NCBI GenBank assembly: GCA_025093985.1
Contig: JACAAK010000024.1
Coordinates: 1 to 64,000 of the forward strand
DNA from: Calvatia gigantea
Taxonomy: Eukaryota > Basidiomycota > Agaricomycetes > Agaricales > Lycoperdaceae
Length of the DNA: 64,000 nucleotides
Direction of reading: 5' to 3'
In this document: positions 22,101 to 34,600 of the stretch, piece after piece
Numbering within the stretch: the stretch's first letter is position 1
Layout: every line of letters starts with the position of its first letter
The notes under the pieces: model-generated
Database searches by the model: none
The model's input: only the letters and a program-made list of their open reading frames with translations
Told to the model about the DNA's origin: nothing
Translations under genes and position numbers: made by a program

Positions 22101-22560
22101 GTTTGTCTTCTTCTTCCCATAGGTCTTCTGTGGCCGTTATGCTTTGCAGTTTTTCAGTGATAGCAATGTTCTGATGGGGAAATTGGCAATCTGGTGGACA
22201 CCAGGTGAACTTGATTTCTCCATTGTTCCAGTCTACCTCCGGGTTATGTTTGACCAGCCAATCATGTCCTAGAAAGATCTCCGCTCTGTCTTGTAGTTGT
22301 ACGATGGAGGCCTCGATTTGTTCTTTATGTCCCTGGATGTCGATGTTGATTGTTGTGGTTTCTGTTACTTTTCCACCTTGGTTGGGCGTTCTGTCTGCAT
22401 TTAGTACCATGATTTGTTGTTCCAATTTCCGGGTAGGGAGTCTTTCTTCGTCTACTAGTTTTTTGCTGATGCTGCTGGTTGTGTATCCTGAGTCTACAAT
22501 GGTGTTGACAGTTATCTCCTTTCCTGCCATTTGTATTTTTCCTTTTAGATTTAGTTCGCG
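19114..22560 (-). pseudogene. Gypsy-1 Pol polyprotein
   Basis: Protease has DSGYTTSSI at about 22,470-22,500. Reverse transcriptase has the YMDD box at about 21,490-21,505, and RNase H has VDASDYALGG near 21,040-21,070. The integrase zinc finger ends WGCQACQ near 20,300, and its catalytic D, D and E lie in VDCFTKM, SDRGPQF and the QTERINREVE helix (19,910-20,180). A GPFLI module is near 19,510-19,530 and a chromodomain (YQFLVHWKGYSNEED) at about 19,130-19,320. The chromodomain places it in the chromoviruses, whose integrases target modified histones. Premature stops and frameshifts split it into at least six pieces. Confidence 0.85.
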
Positions 22561-22634
22561 CTTTCTTCTCTGGGGAATCGTGTAGAATTTGTCTGATATT
22601 CTAGATACAAGTTTTTTGACTCTCGAGGTAGCAC

Positions 22635-23552
22635 CTACTCAGAGTCTTCAGAAAAATCCTTTTCTTCTTCATTGGTAACTTCCTCTACTCCCTGGACTTG
22701 GATTTTCTTGGGTGCGGTACAGGCTTTGGCTATATGCCCCTTTTTTCCACAGTTGTAGCATATTAAACCCTTGGGTTTTTTGCAATCCTTGGTGATGTGG
22801 CCAAAAATGCCACAGTTGTAGCACTTGGGTTCTCCTTTGTCATTGAAGACATGATGCCTGCTTCCTATCTCCATGGGTTCACCCATTCCCCCATAAGTGG
22901 TGCCAGTGTTTGTTTTCCTGTCTCCTCAGTATTTGGATGCCTCGTATCCTTGTCCGACAGACAATATGGCTTCTTTCTACTCTGTGTATGTGTCTGGCCT
23001 AGCTGAGGGTGGATAGCCCATGATCGTATGTATGATGTCTTGTTGGGCATTCTTTCTGAGTAAGAACATAGCGTGCTTGCTGTCAGTCTTGGCCTTGCTT
23101 TTTAGCACTTCAAATTCGATCAAGTAGTCGGCGGTGTTTCGGTTTCCTTGTTTGAATTTTTCGATTTGCCATTCAGCCTTGCTGTTTGAGGCGTTGTCTG
23201 AGAAGGTTCTTCTAAATTCTTCGGAGAAGACCTTCCAGTCCACTGAGTCCTCAGATTCTAAGATAGCTAGTGCTCTCATAGCTGCGTATGCTCCCACGGT
23301 TCCTCCACACAGTCTGGCTAAAACTGCTATGGCTTTGTCATCTGCTGAAACTATTTTGTTGAATTTTATGAAGAGCGTCATTGCTCTCCACCAGTCGTCA
23401 AACTTGGTGCAGGTGCCATCGAAAAATCCCAGGTCTGGCACTAGGCCTTTCCCACTGGGTGTTGCTATGGGTACTACTGCATTATTGGTCATGTCGGAGT
23501 CAGTTTCTGATTCTGTTTCATCTGAACTTGATTCGTCTGATTTCTCCTGGTG
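22635..23552 (-). pseudogene. Gypsy-1 Gag (5' truncated)
   Basis: A retrotransposon gag capsid region ([11 protein letters not shown], then a [12 protein letters not shown] stretch) is followed by two CCHC zinc knuckles, [14 protein letters not shown] and [14 protein letters not shown] (22,690-22,830). It ends EDSE and TAG. The acidic N-terminus present in gypsy-2 and gypsy-6 is cut off by the repeat at 23,559. One internal stop lies near 22,980. Confidence 0.8.
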
Positions 23553-23558
23553 TGCTAT

Positions 23559-24711
23559 CTATGACCATTGATGATGGATAGCGGTGGCTACGGGATGACC
23601 ACTGTGCTTAACAAAAAGCAATTCTAACAGTGTACTATATGACCAGTCGTGATTCCAGCCAGACCAGGTGGTAAAACCATTCCAATGCATCTATACAGAG
23701 CTACGGGACCCCTCCAATGAGCCTTGACTCAGAAAATAAGTCCAATGCGCTTAATTTAAAAGGATGATCGGCATGTTCACAAGGAAATGCCACCGTCGCT
23801 AGATTAACGAACATTGCTCAGCACTAATGACGCGTATGAACACGTTCGTATACAATCCCTAGGGACACATAGGAGAACAGTTCACGTGATGTCCGAAATC
23901 TTAGATGTTCTACATATTTAGAGAAGAATGCAGACCCAGAAAATGGGCTAAAACACAGCCCAGAACAAACAGATACCTGGAATCCTTCTGTATTTCCAAT
24001 GTTTCACTAATCTAACAGGTTGCGGCTTTCTTGGCGCACGATCTAATCTACCGGTTTGTACCTTGCTTGATAATATGTTCCTAGTTGTGTAATCATTGTC
24101 TTGTCATAACGCGCACCCAAATAATATATAAACCCCCTCTGAGGTATCGGACGTGGCAAGGAACCTACTAGCCATTGCCCAGCCTTCAGAGCACAGTGAA
24201 AAGCGATCTATTGTGCCTGAGCGAAGCAAAGTAATAAGTTCTTTCGAGATTAACTGGATTAAGTGACTTGAGCTAAAGTTGAGACCTTTGTAATCTAAGA
24301 AGAAGACCTCAGCTTACTTGCGAAGTGAGCTTAGATTAAGAGTGTATTGCATCGCTACACCCTGGTACTTGGAGTATCACAAGTGTAGGACAGTGCGCTT
24401 CTGGTTGTTGACTTGATAAGGGTGAATCTTAGGGAGTACCTGAGGTTCTGTGTCTTGTTAACTTCTTAGATAAGGGATGCGAGTTGCGCTTTTTACAGTG
24501 TAACTTGGCTTTGCTCTTCTTAGCGAAGGTAGTTAGCTATTCTAGTGTTCTCTACGCGTCGTTGTTTTGTGTTATTTTGTGGAATTGTCCCTTATATTGT
24601 CAGATTGCCTCCCCACGAACTTGCCTTGTGCAGAAATCTTTAAAAATCTATCCTGTCAGCTTAATCTAAGCCGTACATCCATATCACATTTAGTTATTCT
24701 ATTTCTGCCTC
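23559..24711 (+). repeat. Unclassified TAGATTA-rich repeat, copy 1 (truncated)
   Basis: This is the reverse orientation of the insertions at 41,758-43,061 and 45,665-46,968, lacking roughly 145 bp at one end and a few bases at the other. It carries many TAATCTA or TAGATTA motifs and a TATATAAACCCCCTC promoter-like stretch near 24,126-24,142. It keeps more CpG than its relatives, so it may be the youngest or least modified copy. It now separates the broken ends of gypsy-1 and gypsy-2. No protein is encoded that I recognise. Confidence 0.75.
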
Positions 24712-24713
24712 TT

Positions 24714-24948
24714 TACCGAATACAGGGGTGTGTATGTATGCTTAAATACAGGGGTCATCTGGTTGAATGGATGGAGGTAGCTATATGAAATGTCTGATGA
24801 TAATGGCACGGTAGTTACTGTGAGTCAATGCTCGGAGATCACTGGACTGGAATAGATGGAACAGGCACAGGATAGACTAGAATGCAGACTAGCATAGAGT
24901 GGGTATAGATAGACAAGAGTTCACAACAATAGATGAGAGTTCACAACA
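24714..24948 (-). repeat. 3' LTR of gypsy-2 (partial)
   Basis: About 235 of 326 bp remain; the rest is replaced by the TAGATTA-rich repeat. It is followed by ACCCCCCAATT (the polypurine tract on the minus strand). Confidence 0.85.
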
Positions 24949-24966
24949 ATACCCCCCAATTAGGCT

Positions 24967-25956
24967 TCATGTCTCAGGAAGCTCATCAAAGTCTCCATTT
25001 ACTACTGTGGTGGCGAGTGCCTTTTTAGTGGTGGCGATGAGGAACTTTCCTTCATTGGAACATGCTAAGAAGATGGGTGAGTGGCTTTGTCTGTCTTGCC
25101 GGATAGGGACTGGGATGTCATTGTATGGGAAGTTGGTGGTGGTGGAGCTGTCCCAGTAGTTCTTGACTATCGAGTTCCAATAGTGTTGGTCCTTTTCTTG
25201 TCCTGGCAGTACAGTGCGGAATCTTGCAGGTGAAAGAAAAACTGATATGAGCTGTGGTGGTGTAATGGTTTTTATGAAACAACAGAGGGTGTTGACTTCC
25301 TCTTTCATGGAAACTGTGGTTTCTTCGTCCATGGGGGTATCAGCATAGGTTGGTGGCATGGAGTTAACAGTATCGTGTAGTTCGGAGAGGGTGCTGTGAA
25401 TCCTGTTGACCAAGGTGTTGATGTCAGGGTCTTTGTTTGACTTGTCTCTCCCAAGTAGTTTCATAGCTATGTCAGCGAGCTCTAAGAATATATTGGTGAT
25501 GTTGAGGTGGTTAAAGACCTCTAGGCCCAAATTGATTTGGCTCTGGAGCCCTTGGACACAATCTTGTTCATTAGGGGTGAGGATGGACTGGTCTAGTGCT
25601 CGGAAGATGGTGGGAATATGCTAGTTGGTGGAGGAGGAGGTATTGGTGAATCTAGCATACATGTCAGCAAAGGTGATGCAAGCAGTGGTGAGGGTAATGT
25701 GTCAGTTTACTACTAGTTGTTTGTTCTGGGCAGTGATGTTTTCAATTTCACTGTTGGTTGCCTTGTCGACGTCTTTGAGTAGGGCTTCAAGGAGGCCTTG
25801 TGCTGGGGACAGTGTTTTAGCAAGATTGAAGTGAGTTCCCTAGGGGGCTAGTGCTCTGCTGCTGCCTGGTTCTGGGAATGGTAGGGAGAAAATTCTGGTA
25901 GGGGTGGGGTGAACAAGGGAATCAATAGTGATACAGTTAGGTTGGGAGGCAGGCAT
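24967..25956 (-). pseudogene. Gypsy-2 ORF3, unknown function
   Basis: This is the same protein as in gypsy-1, in the same place, with ATG at 25,956 six nucleotides after the pol TAA. The last 187 codons are open (GLEVFNHLNITNIFLELADIAMKLL and on). Upstream parts carry TAG and TGA stops at former CAG, CAA or CGA codons. No family is recognised. Confidence 0.7.
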
Positions 25957-25962
25957 GTCTGT

Positions 25963-28900
25963 TTAGTTTCTTTGTCTGGGTTGCTTGTTTGATGCTTTTT
26001 TGTATTTTTTGCCCCCTCTTTTATGGGTATTCTCTGGATGCCTTTCTAGGTAATCCCGTATGGCATCCTTCACATTCTCCAAATTGGACTCCACTGTCCA
26101 TGTATCTTCCTCATTGCTGTACCCCTTCCAGTGGACTAGGAATTGATAACCCCTTCCTTGTTTCTGTCATCCGTGGATTTCCTCTACTTCATATTCTTCT
26201 TCATTGTTGATGATTATTGGATCAGGTGCTAATGGTTGTCATTGACTCAGGAACTCTGCCTGGTGTGCTGGTGTCAGGAGCTGTTCATTGAATACATCAT
26301 GGATGGCCCATCTATCTGGTAGTGCCAGCCAATATGCTGCTTCTCCTATCTTTTCCTTAATAAGGAAAGGTCCATACCGTTTTTGTCCTAGCTTCTTTGA
26401 TGTTTGATTGGTATGGATGTTGGTGTTCTCCAACCATACTTTATTTCCTATTTGATATGTATTGGCATGGGTTCTACTGTGGTCATGCTGCTGTTTCATC
26501 TTTTTTTGGTATGTCTGTAGTGCTGATGAGGTGTTGTCTTGGGTGGTCTGTAGTTGTTCCAGGAATGCTGTGGTGATGGGATTGTTTGTTGTCAGCTCAT
26601 TCTTGCCTTTCCATGGATTCCTTCCATAGTTTAGGAAAAAGGGCATTTCCTGTGTTCCTCTGTGTCGCTTGTCATTATACTGGAATTCTGCGATGGGGAG
26701 CCATTCTGCCCAGTTGTCCTGGTCATAGTTGCAGTACAGATGGATATAAGTTTCCACTTCTCTGTTGATGTGTTTGGTTTGTCCGTCTGTTTGGGGGTAG
26801 TATACTGTCAATAGATTTCATTTGATGCCGAGTCCTTTGAATAACTCTTTGGTGAATTCTGATGTGAATTGAGGTCCTCAGTCACTGAGTACTTTCCTTA
26901 GCAATCCATGTAGCTTCCATATTTCGTCTCGATATATCTTTGTGATGTCTTTAGATGAAGCATCCATGGTTGTCACTGAGAGTTGTATCATTTTTGTGAA
27001 ACAGTCCACAATGACTAGTATTGCATCTTTTCCTTTAGACTCTGGTAGTGGTCTGATCATGTTGATGCTGATTTCTTCCCAAGGTCCATTTGGTATTGGG
27101 AGGGAATGTAGTGGTGATTTGAGCAGCGTTGTTCTTGATTTGTTCCTTTGGCAGGCTTGGCATCCTCGAATATATCTTTTTACATCCTTTCGTATTGATG
27201 GCCACCAGTAGTCTCAGTTGATCAGTTCTGTCATCCTGTGTTGTCCTGGGTGTCCTGCATCTGGGGTTTCATGGTACTATATTAGGATTTCTTCTTGTAG
27301 TTTCTGATTGGGTGGGACGTATGCGCTATTCTGTTTGTAGATAACTCCATCATCTTCAGTGAGCTGGGATTCTTGCTTCTTTAGCTCAGTTAGGACTGTT
27401 GTCTCTCATTGGGTTTGGCTTTGAATTCATTCTAGGAAGTTTGGTTCAATGAACAGTTCTGCTTATAGGAGTACCATGCTGTCGGTGCTCTCTGTCTGTA
27501 GCCAGCTTTCTTGGATCATAGTGACTAGTTTATCTTCTTGTCCTTCTGGCATTTGGTGAATCCGGGATAGCAGGTCAGTTTTTGTGTTTGTTTTCCCAGG
27601 TACATGTCATAGTGTGAAGTCATAGTCTTGTAGTCGCAGATACCACCATGCTTGTCGTCTATTTAACTTCGTTGGTTCTCAATAATATTTGAGGTTCTCA
27701 TGGTCCATCCAGATTTCGAACCTTTCTTCTGCGTCTAGAAGGTAGTGTCTCTATTCCTTCAGGGCGTGGACAATGGCTAACAACTCCTTGTTGTATATTT
27801 CATAGTTCCATTCTGCTAGTGACAGCATTCATGATGTGAAAGTGATTGGATGCCATTTGTCTTCTTGTAGCTGTGAAAGCACCCCTCCTAATGCATAGTC
27901 CGATACATCAACTTCTACTCTGAATTGGCCGTGTCTTTGTGGCAATGTCAGGACAGGTTCTTTGGTGATACATTTCTTGAGTTGGTTGAACAAGTCTTGG
28001 TGTTCTTGTGTCCATTCCCATGTGGTTACCCCCTTGAGTTTGTTTAAGGGTCTTGCAATTGTGCTGAAGTTTTTGATGAAACATCAATAGTAGTTTGCAA
28101 AGCCCAGGAACCTTTCTACCCCTTTGGTGTTCTTGGGTTTGGGCCAGTCCCATACCAATTTTACTTTATCTTCTTCCATTTCAATTCGTCCATGTCCTAC
28201 TCGTACTCCTAGCATTGGGATTTCTTCTGCATCGAAGATACACTTGGTTCATTTGAAGCATAAATTGTACTGGGCTGCTCATTCTAGAAATTGTATTGTT
28301 TGTTCCTTTAGTTGCTCCTTAGTGTCTCCTGGGATGACAAAGTCATCCATATAGTTTACGATGTCTCTGTTTTGTAAGAGGTCATGGAAGATGCTTGTCA
28401 TCATTCTGAAGAATGTTCCTGGTGAGTTGCTCAGGCCAAAATACATGACTGTTGGTTCGAAGAGTTCTTCATTGGTGAGGAAGGTGGCTTTCCATTCATC
28501 TCCTTCTTTGATCCTGACGTTGTTGTATCCCCAGATGATGTCCAGCTTATTGAAGTATTTTGCTTTTCCAAGCTTGTCGATTACTTCACCAATTCTTGGT
28601 AATGGTGTTTTGTCTTTGATCACCACATTGTTTAGTTGTCTGTAGTCTTGGATTAGCCTTTTGGATCTGTCTTTCTTTGGGATGAAAAATGTTGGTGCTG
28701 CATATGGGGATTTCAATGGTCATATTTGTCCCGATTTCAGGTTTTCCTTGATGAATGACTTGAGTTCGTCCTGTTTTTTGACTGTCATGTTGTATGTCCC
28801 TGCACTTATTTTCTTTGGGGCATCTTCAGTTAGGACTATCTCGTGGTCCCATTCGGTTTGTTCTGGGAGCTTGTCGAATGTTGTTTTGTTGAATAAGTGT

Positions 28901-29480
28901 GTGAATGGTTGTACGTAGTCTGGTAGGTCTTCCAGTTTGGTCAGGTCTGGCTCATCTTCTTCTTCCCATAAGTCTTCCATAGTGGTTATGCTTTGTATTT
29001 TTTCAGTGATAGGAATGTTCTGATGGGGAAATTGGCAGCCTGGTGGGCATCAGGTGAACTTGATTTCTCTGTTGTTCCAATCTACCTCCGGGTTGTGTTT
29101 GACTAGCCAATCATGTCCTAGGAAGACTTCTGCTCTGTCCTGTAGTTGCACAACTGAGGCCTCGATTTGTTTCTTATATCCCTGGATGTTGATGTTGATC
29201 GTGGTTGTCTCCATTACTCTTCTGCCTTGATTGGGTGTTCTGTCCATGTTTAGTACCAAGATTTGTTGTTCCAGTTTCTGGGTAGGGAGTCTTTCTTCAT
29301 CTACTAGTTTTTTGCTGATGCTGCTGGTTGTGCATCCTGAGTCTACAATGGTGTTGACTGTTATTTCTTTCCCTGCCGTTTGTATTTTCCCTTTTAGATT
29401 TAGTTTGTGCTTTCTTCTCCAAGGAATTGTGTAGAATTTGTCTGATATCCTAGATACAAGCTTTTTGACTCTCGAGGTAG
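25963..29480 (-). pseudogene. Gypsy-2 Pol polyprotein
   Basis: Protease remnant with FLGHDWLVKHNPEVDW lies at 29,050-29,400. Reverse transcriptase lies at 28,279-28,716 (KSPYAAPTFFIPKKD, YMDDFVIP), with RNase H in pieces at 27,640-28,000. Integrase lies at 26,500-27,210 with DCFTKM and the NREVETYIHLYCNYD helix. The GPFLIKEKIG module is near 26,350-26,380 and the chromodomain at about 25,990-26,190. It carries more stops than gypsy-1, mostly TAG, TAA and TGA that fit C-to-T or G-to-A change. Confidence 0.85.
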
Positions 29481-29483
29481 CAC

Positions 29484-30612
29484 CTACTCAGAGTCTTTGG
29501 AAAAATCCTTCCCTTCTTTGTTGGTGACTTCTTCTACTCCTTGGACTTGGATCTTTTTGGGTGCAGTGCAGGCTTTAGCTATGTGCCCCTTCTTGCCGCA
29601 GTTGTAGCATATTAATCCCTTGGGTTTTTTGCAATCTTTGGCGATGTGGCCAAAAATGCCACAATTGTAGCATTTTGGCTCTCCTTTGTCATTGAAGATG
29701 TGATGCCTACTTCCTATCTCCATGGGTTCACCCATTCCTCCATAGGTGGTACCAGTGTTCATTTTCCTGTCTCCTCAGTATTCAGATGCTTCATATCCTT
29801 GTCCAATGGAAAGTATGGCTTCTTTCCACTCTGCATATGTGTCTGGTCTGGCTGAAGGTGGATAGCTGGTGATTGTATGTATGATATCCTATCAGGCATT
29901 TTTCCTAAGTAGGAACATGGCATGCTTACTACTGGTCTTGGCTTTGCTTTTCAAAACTTCAAATTCGATTAGGTAGTTGGCGGTGTTTCGGTTTCCTTGT
30001 TTGAATTTTTCAATCTGCCATTCCACTTTACTGTTTGAGGTGTCATCTGAGAAGGTCCTTCTAAATTCCTCAGAGAAGACCTTCCAGTCTACTGAATCTT
30101 CAGATTCCAGGATGGCTGGTGCTCTCATGGCTGCATATGCTCCTGCAGTTCCTTCCTCACAGTCTGGCTAGGACTGCTATAGCTTTATCGTCTACTGAGG
30201 CTATCTTGTTGAATTTCATGAAGAGCGTCATAGCTCTCCACCAGTTGTCGAACTTAGTGTGGATGCTGTCGAAAAACCCCAGGTCTGGCACTAGGCCTTT
30301 TCCACTGGGCATTGTTGTGGGTACTACTGTATTGTTGGTCATGTCAGAGTCAGTCTCTGATTCTGTTTCGTCTGAGCTTGATTCATCTGATTTCTCCTGA
30401 TGGATTAGTTCTTCCTCTGCTAGGTTGAGTTCATTTAGAAGTTCTGATAATACTTCTTCTTCTGCTAGGATTACTCTAAGTTCATCGTGTGTTTCTCCAG
30501 TTGGTTCTTCAGGTACTTCAGAGTTCTCTGTTTCTTCTTCGTCTGATGTTTCGGACTCATCATCAGTGACTTTGAGATTTGGTTCTCTGTATTTGTCTGG
30601 GTTCAAGCTCAT
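29484..30612 (-). pseudogene. Gypsy-2 Gag
   Basis: It starts MSLNPDKYREPNL at 30,612 and has a very acidic N-terminal 90 residues (ETSDEEETENSE). Capsid follows ([15 protein letters not shown]), then two CCHC knuckles at 29,560-29,690, and it ends KDSE and TAG at 29,484. A frameshift near 30,160 and stops near 29,780-29,900 break it. Confidence 0.8.
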
Positions 30613-30678
30613 ATACTAGCTCCTGGGTTACTCCTGTTCAGGCCTGTTTCAGCCTACTCCTTGCAAGGTGAGGTGGGG

Positions 30679-30689
30679 ATGCTTAACCA
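30679..30689 (-). other. Primer-binding site of gypsy-2
   Basis: The minus strand reads TGGTTAAGCAT, beginning two nucleotides inside the 5' LTR. It is the reverse complement of ATGCTTAACCA found in family LTRs (17,873-17,883 and 50,340-50,350), consistent with self-priming rather than tRNA priming. Confidence 0.7.
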
Positions 30690-30691
30690 AA

Positions 30692-31017
30692 TGTTACAAC
30701 CTTAGTCTGAGTAAACCTCAGGTTGCAACTTAGGCTAAGACTTGAGGGTGAGTAAGGGAGGGGAGAACTAACTGGTTAAGTGTACCAAATACAGGGGTGT
30801 GTATGTATGCTTAAATACAGGGGTCATCCAGTTGAACGGATGGAGGTAGCTACATGAAACATCTGATGATAATGGCACGGTAGTTACTGTGAGTCAATGC
30901 TCAGAGATCGCTGGACTGGAATAGACAGAATAGGCACAGGATAGACTAGAATGCAGACTAGCATGGAGTGGGTATAGATAGACAAGAGTTCACAACAATA
31001 GATGAGAGTTCACAACA
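30692..31017 (-). repeat. 5' LTR of gypsy-2
   Basis: This is 326 bp with TGTTGTGAA...TGTAACA ends on the minus strand. It is longer than the 307-bp LTR of gypsy-1 because of the internal 18-bp duplication. Confidence 0.9.
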
Positions 31018-31619
31018 GGAAGGTGTTTTCTGAGGATTTCAGAAAAACCTTCTCCAACAATGCCTTAAATAGCAAGGCAAAATAGCAGATCAAAAAGTTT
31101 AAACAGGGGAACAAGAACATGGCTGACTACCTAATCAAGTTTGAAGTTCTAAAGAGCAAGATGAAGATGGACAATAAATATGTGATGTTCCTGCTCAAGA
31201 AAAATGCCAGACAGGACATCATCCACACTATCATGGGTTACCCACCCAGTGCCAGGCCAGACACCTATGCAGAATGGACAGAAGCCATTCTTGCTGTCAG
31301 ACAAGGATATGAGGCATCCAAATACTGGGGTGACAGAAAAACCAGTATGAGAACAATATATGGAGGAATAGGTGAACCCATGGAGATAGGAAGCAGATGC
31401 CACATTTTTAATACTAAAGGAGAACTCAAATGCTACAATTGTGGCATCTTTGGACACATGGCCAAAGATTGTAAGAAATCCAAGAGGATAACTTGCTACA
31501 ACTATGGGAAAATTGGCCATATAGCAAAGGCATGCACTGCACCCAAAAAGGTGCAAATCTATGGAATAGAAGAAACTGAGGCAGAGGAAAGGAAGGATTT
31601 TTCTGAGGACTCTGAGTAA
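31018..31619 (+). pseudogene. Gypsy-3 Gag (C-terminal part)
   Basis: It begins in the capsid (VFSEDFRKTFSNNALNSKA), with a stop near 31,086, and is then open to EDSE and TAA at 31,619. The first knuckle [14 protein letters not shown] is intact. The second, CYNYGKIGHIAKAC, has lost one zinc-binding cysteine through a G-to-A change. Confidence 0.8.
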
Positions 31620-34600
31620 GCACTGCCTTGAGAGTCAAGAAACTTGTATCTAGGATATCAGACAAATTCTACACAACTCCTCAGAAATAAAAGTGTGAAT
31701 TAAACCTGAAAGACAACATCCATACAATGGGGAAAAAGGTCACAGTAAACACAATTGTAGACTTGGGATGCACCACCATGTCAAAAATCAGTAGCTCGGC
31801 GTCATGTGCTGACATCATCAACATATTTCAGGTTTCTATTTTTGTTCTTCCATTGTTTCAGTGTATTCATCATAAATAGTCAGTTTGAATTGCCTCATAA
31901 ATAAGTGTACATTAGGTCTTTTCACTTATATATAGTCTCCTGTATCTGTGGGGTCCATTCTCTTTCCGTGGACCTCAGGTTCATACTGCCTGTATCTGTA
32001 ACTAGTTTTCTCTCTAATTTAATTCTCTTTCTGTGGACCTCAGTCCATTGTAAAAGTCTACAAACATCATTGTTGCCTACACTACACAACTACGAAAATA
32101 TGTCGTGTCACACCAGCAGTATCAGCAAGAAACTAGTTGATGAAGAAAATATCCCAACATGAAAACTGGAGCAACAAATCTTGGTACTAAATGCAGATGG
32201 AATGCCAAACCAAGGGGAAAAAGTAACAGAAATAGCAACCATTGAAATGGACATCCAAGGACACTGGGAAAAAATCAAGGCATCAGTTGTACAGCTACAA
32301 GATAGGGCAGAGATATTTTTGGGCCATGATTGGTTAGTCAAACATAACCCAGAGGTAGACTGGAACACTGGAGAAATCAAGTTTACCCAATGCCCACTGG
32401 ACTGCCAATTTCCCCATTGGAACATTCATATCACAGACAAAATGCAGAGCATGACCAAACCAGAAGACCTACCAGATTATGTACAACCATTCACCTATCT
32501 ATTCAACAAGACAACCTTCAACAAACTTCTAGAATGGACAGAATGGGACCACAAGATAATCCTAACTGAGGATGCCCCCAAAGAAATAAACACAGGAACA
32601 TACAACATGATGATCAAGGAACAGGACAAACTCCAAGCTTTCATCAAGGAAAACCTCAAATCCAGATGGATAAGGCTATCAAAATTCCTATATGCAGCAC
32701 CCACCTTCTTTATCCCAAAGAAAAATGGATCTAAATGATTAATACAGGACTATCAGCAGTTGAACAATGTAGTGGTTAAAGACAAAACCCCACTACCAAG
32801 GATCAGAGAAGTCATTGACAAGCTGGGAAAAGCAAAATATTTCAACAAACTAGACATCATTTGGGGCTACAACAATCTCAGAATCAAGGAGGGAGATGAA
32901 TGGAAAGCAATGTTCCTTATAAATGAAGGACTCTTTGAACCAACAGTCATGTACTTTAGATTAAGCAACTCACCCAGAACCTTCTCTCACATGATAACAA
33001 GCATTTTCCATGACCTACTACAAAACAGAGATATTATAAACTACATGGATGATTTTGCAATTCCCAGCAACTCAAAGGAACAACTACAGAAATGAACCAT
33101 ACAATTTCTAGAATGAGCAAATCAGTATAACCTATGCTTCAAACAATCTAAATGCATACTTGATACAGAAGAGATTCCAATGCTAGAAGTCAAAGTAGGA
33201 CATGGAAAAATTGAAATGGAGGAAGAAAAAGTCAAGTCAGTGCAAGACTGGCCTGAACCCAAAAACACAAAAGGAGTAGAGCAGTTCCTAGGCTTTGCCA
33301 GCTGCTATCAATGCTTTATCAAGAACTTCAGCAAGATCACAGGGCCACTGAACAAGCTTAAAGGAGCAACCATATGGAAATGGAACATGGAACACCAAGT
33401 GGCATTCAACAAGTTAAAGAGGCACATCACCAAAGAACCCATCCTAATATTACCACAAAGACAAGGACAATTCCAGGTGGAGGTAGATGCATCAGACTAT
33501 GCATTGGGAGAAGTATTATTACAGTTGTAAGAAAACAAATGGCATCCAATCACATTTACATTACAAACACTCTCACTAGCCAAATGTAACTATGAAATCT
33601 ATGACAAAGAATTACTGGCTATTATACATGCCCTAAAAGAATGGAGACACTATCTATTGGATGCCAAAGAAAAGTTTGAGATCTGGACAGACCATGAAAA
33701 CCTAAAATATTATAGGGAACCACAAAAATTGAATGGATGACAGGCTTGGTGGTACCTACAACTACAGGACTATGACTTCATCCTATGACATGTGCCTGGA
33801 AAAACCAATACAAAGGCTGACCTATTGTCCTGCATACACTAGGCACCAAAAGTGGCAGAAGACAAACTAGTTACTATGATCAAAGAAAGCTGGCTACAAA
33901 CAGAAAGCATCAATAACACAGTACTACTGCAGGCCAAGCTGTTCCTGGAGCCAATGTTCCTAGAAAAGATATGGAGAAAGCCCTAAAGGGAAACACTAGT
34001 TGTCATAGGACTACAAAAAGATGGGTCAAACTTCACTGAAGACAACAGGGTGGTATACTGAGGAAATAGCACATACATACCTCCAGACCCAAAGCTATGG
34101 GAAGAAATCCTGCAACAATACCACAATCCCCCTGATGTGGGACATCCAGGACAATATAGGATGATAGAGCTACTCACCTGTGATTACTGGTGGCTGACCA
34201 TACAAATGGATGTAAAGAGATACACTTGGGGCTGTCAGGCATGCCAAAGAAACAAACCAAGAACAACACTGCTCAAGTTACCACTATACCCCCTCCTAGT
34301 GCCAAATGGCCCATGGGAGGAAATCAGCATCAACATGATCGGACCCTTACCAACATCAGGAAGAAAAGATGTGATACTAGTCATTGTCAACTATTTCACA
34401 AAAATGATATGACTCATAGCAACAATAGTGGATATCACATCCAAAGACATCACACAGATCTATTGAGATAAGATATGGAAGCTACATGGGCTACTGAGGA
34501 AAGTACTCAGCGACTGTGGACCTCAGTTTGCATCAGAATTCACCAAGGAATTGTTCAAGGGACTTGGTATAGAATACAACCTGTCAATGGTGTACCACCC

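Larger units (their letters stand above)
17793..23552 (-). mobile_element. Chromovirus gypsy-1 (5' end missing)
   Basis: The minus-strand element has order gag, protease, reverse transcriptase, RNase H, integrase, chromodomain, ORF3, polypurine tract, LTR. The polypurine tract (TTGGGGGGTA, minus strand) abuts the 3' LTR at 18,100. The 5' LTR, primer site and gag N-terminus are lost at about 23,552, where the unclassified TAGATTA-rich repeat begins. Stops in gag, pol and ORF3 make it non-autonomous. Confidence 0.9.
24714..31017 (-). mobile_element. Chromovirus gypsy-2 (nearly complete)
   Basis: This element has 5' LTR, primer site, gag, pol, ORF3, polypurine tract and a 3' LTR that lacks its last part. 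Both LTRs share an 18-bp internal duplication near their edge (GTTCACAACA twice), proving they belong to one element. Their other differences are transitions. The 5' LTR directly abuts gypsy-3 gag sequence at 31,018, suggesting gypsy-2 inserted into gypsy-3. Confidence 0.9.

Noticed and set aside
23134..23571. 145-codon plus-strand open frame
   Set aside because: It is the reverse complement of the gypsy-1 gag capsid coding sequence, and the leucine/serine-rich product has no family features.
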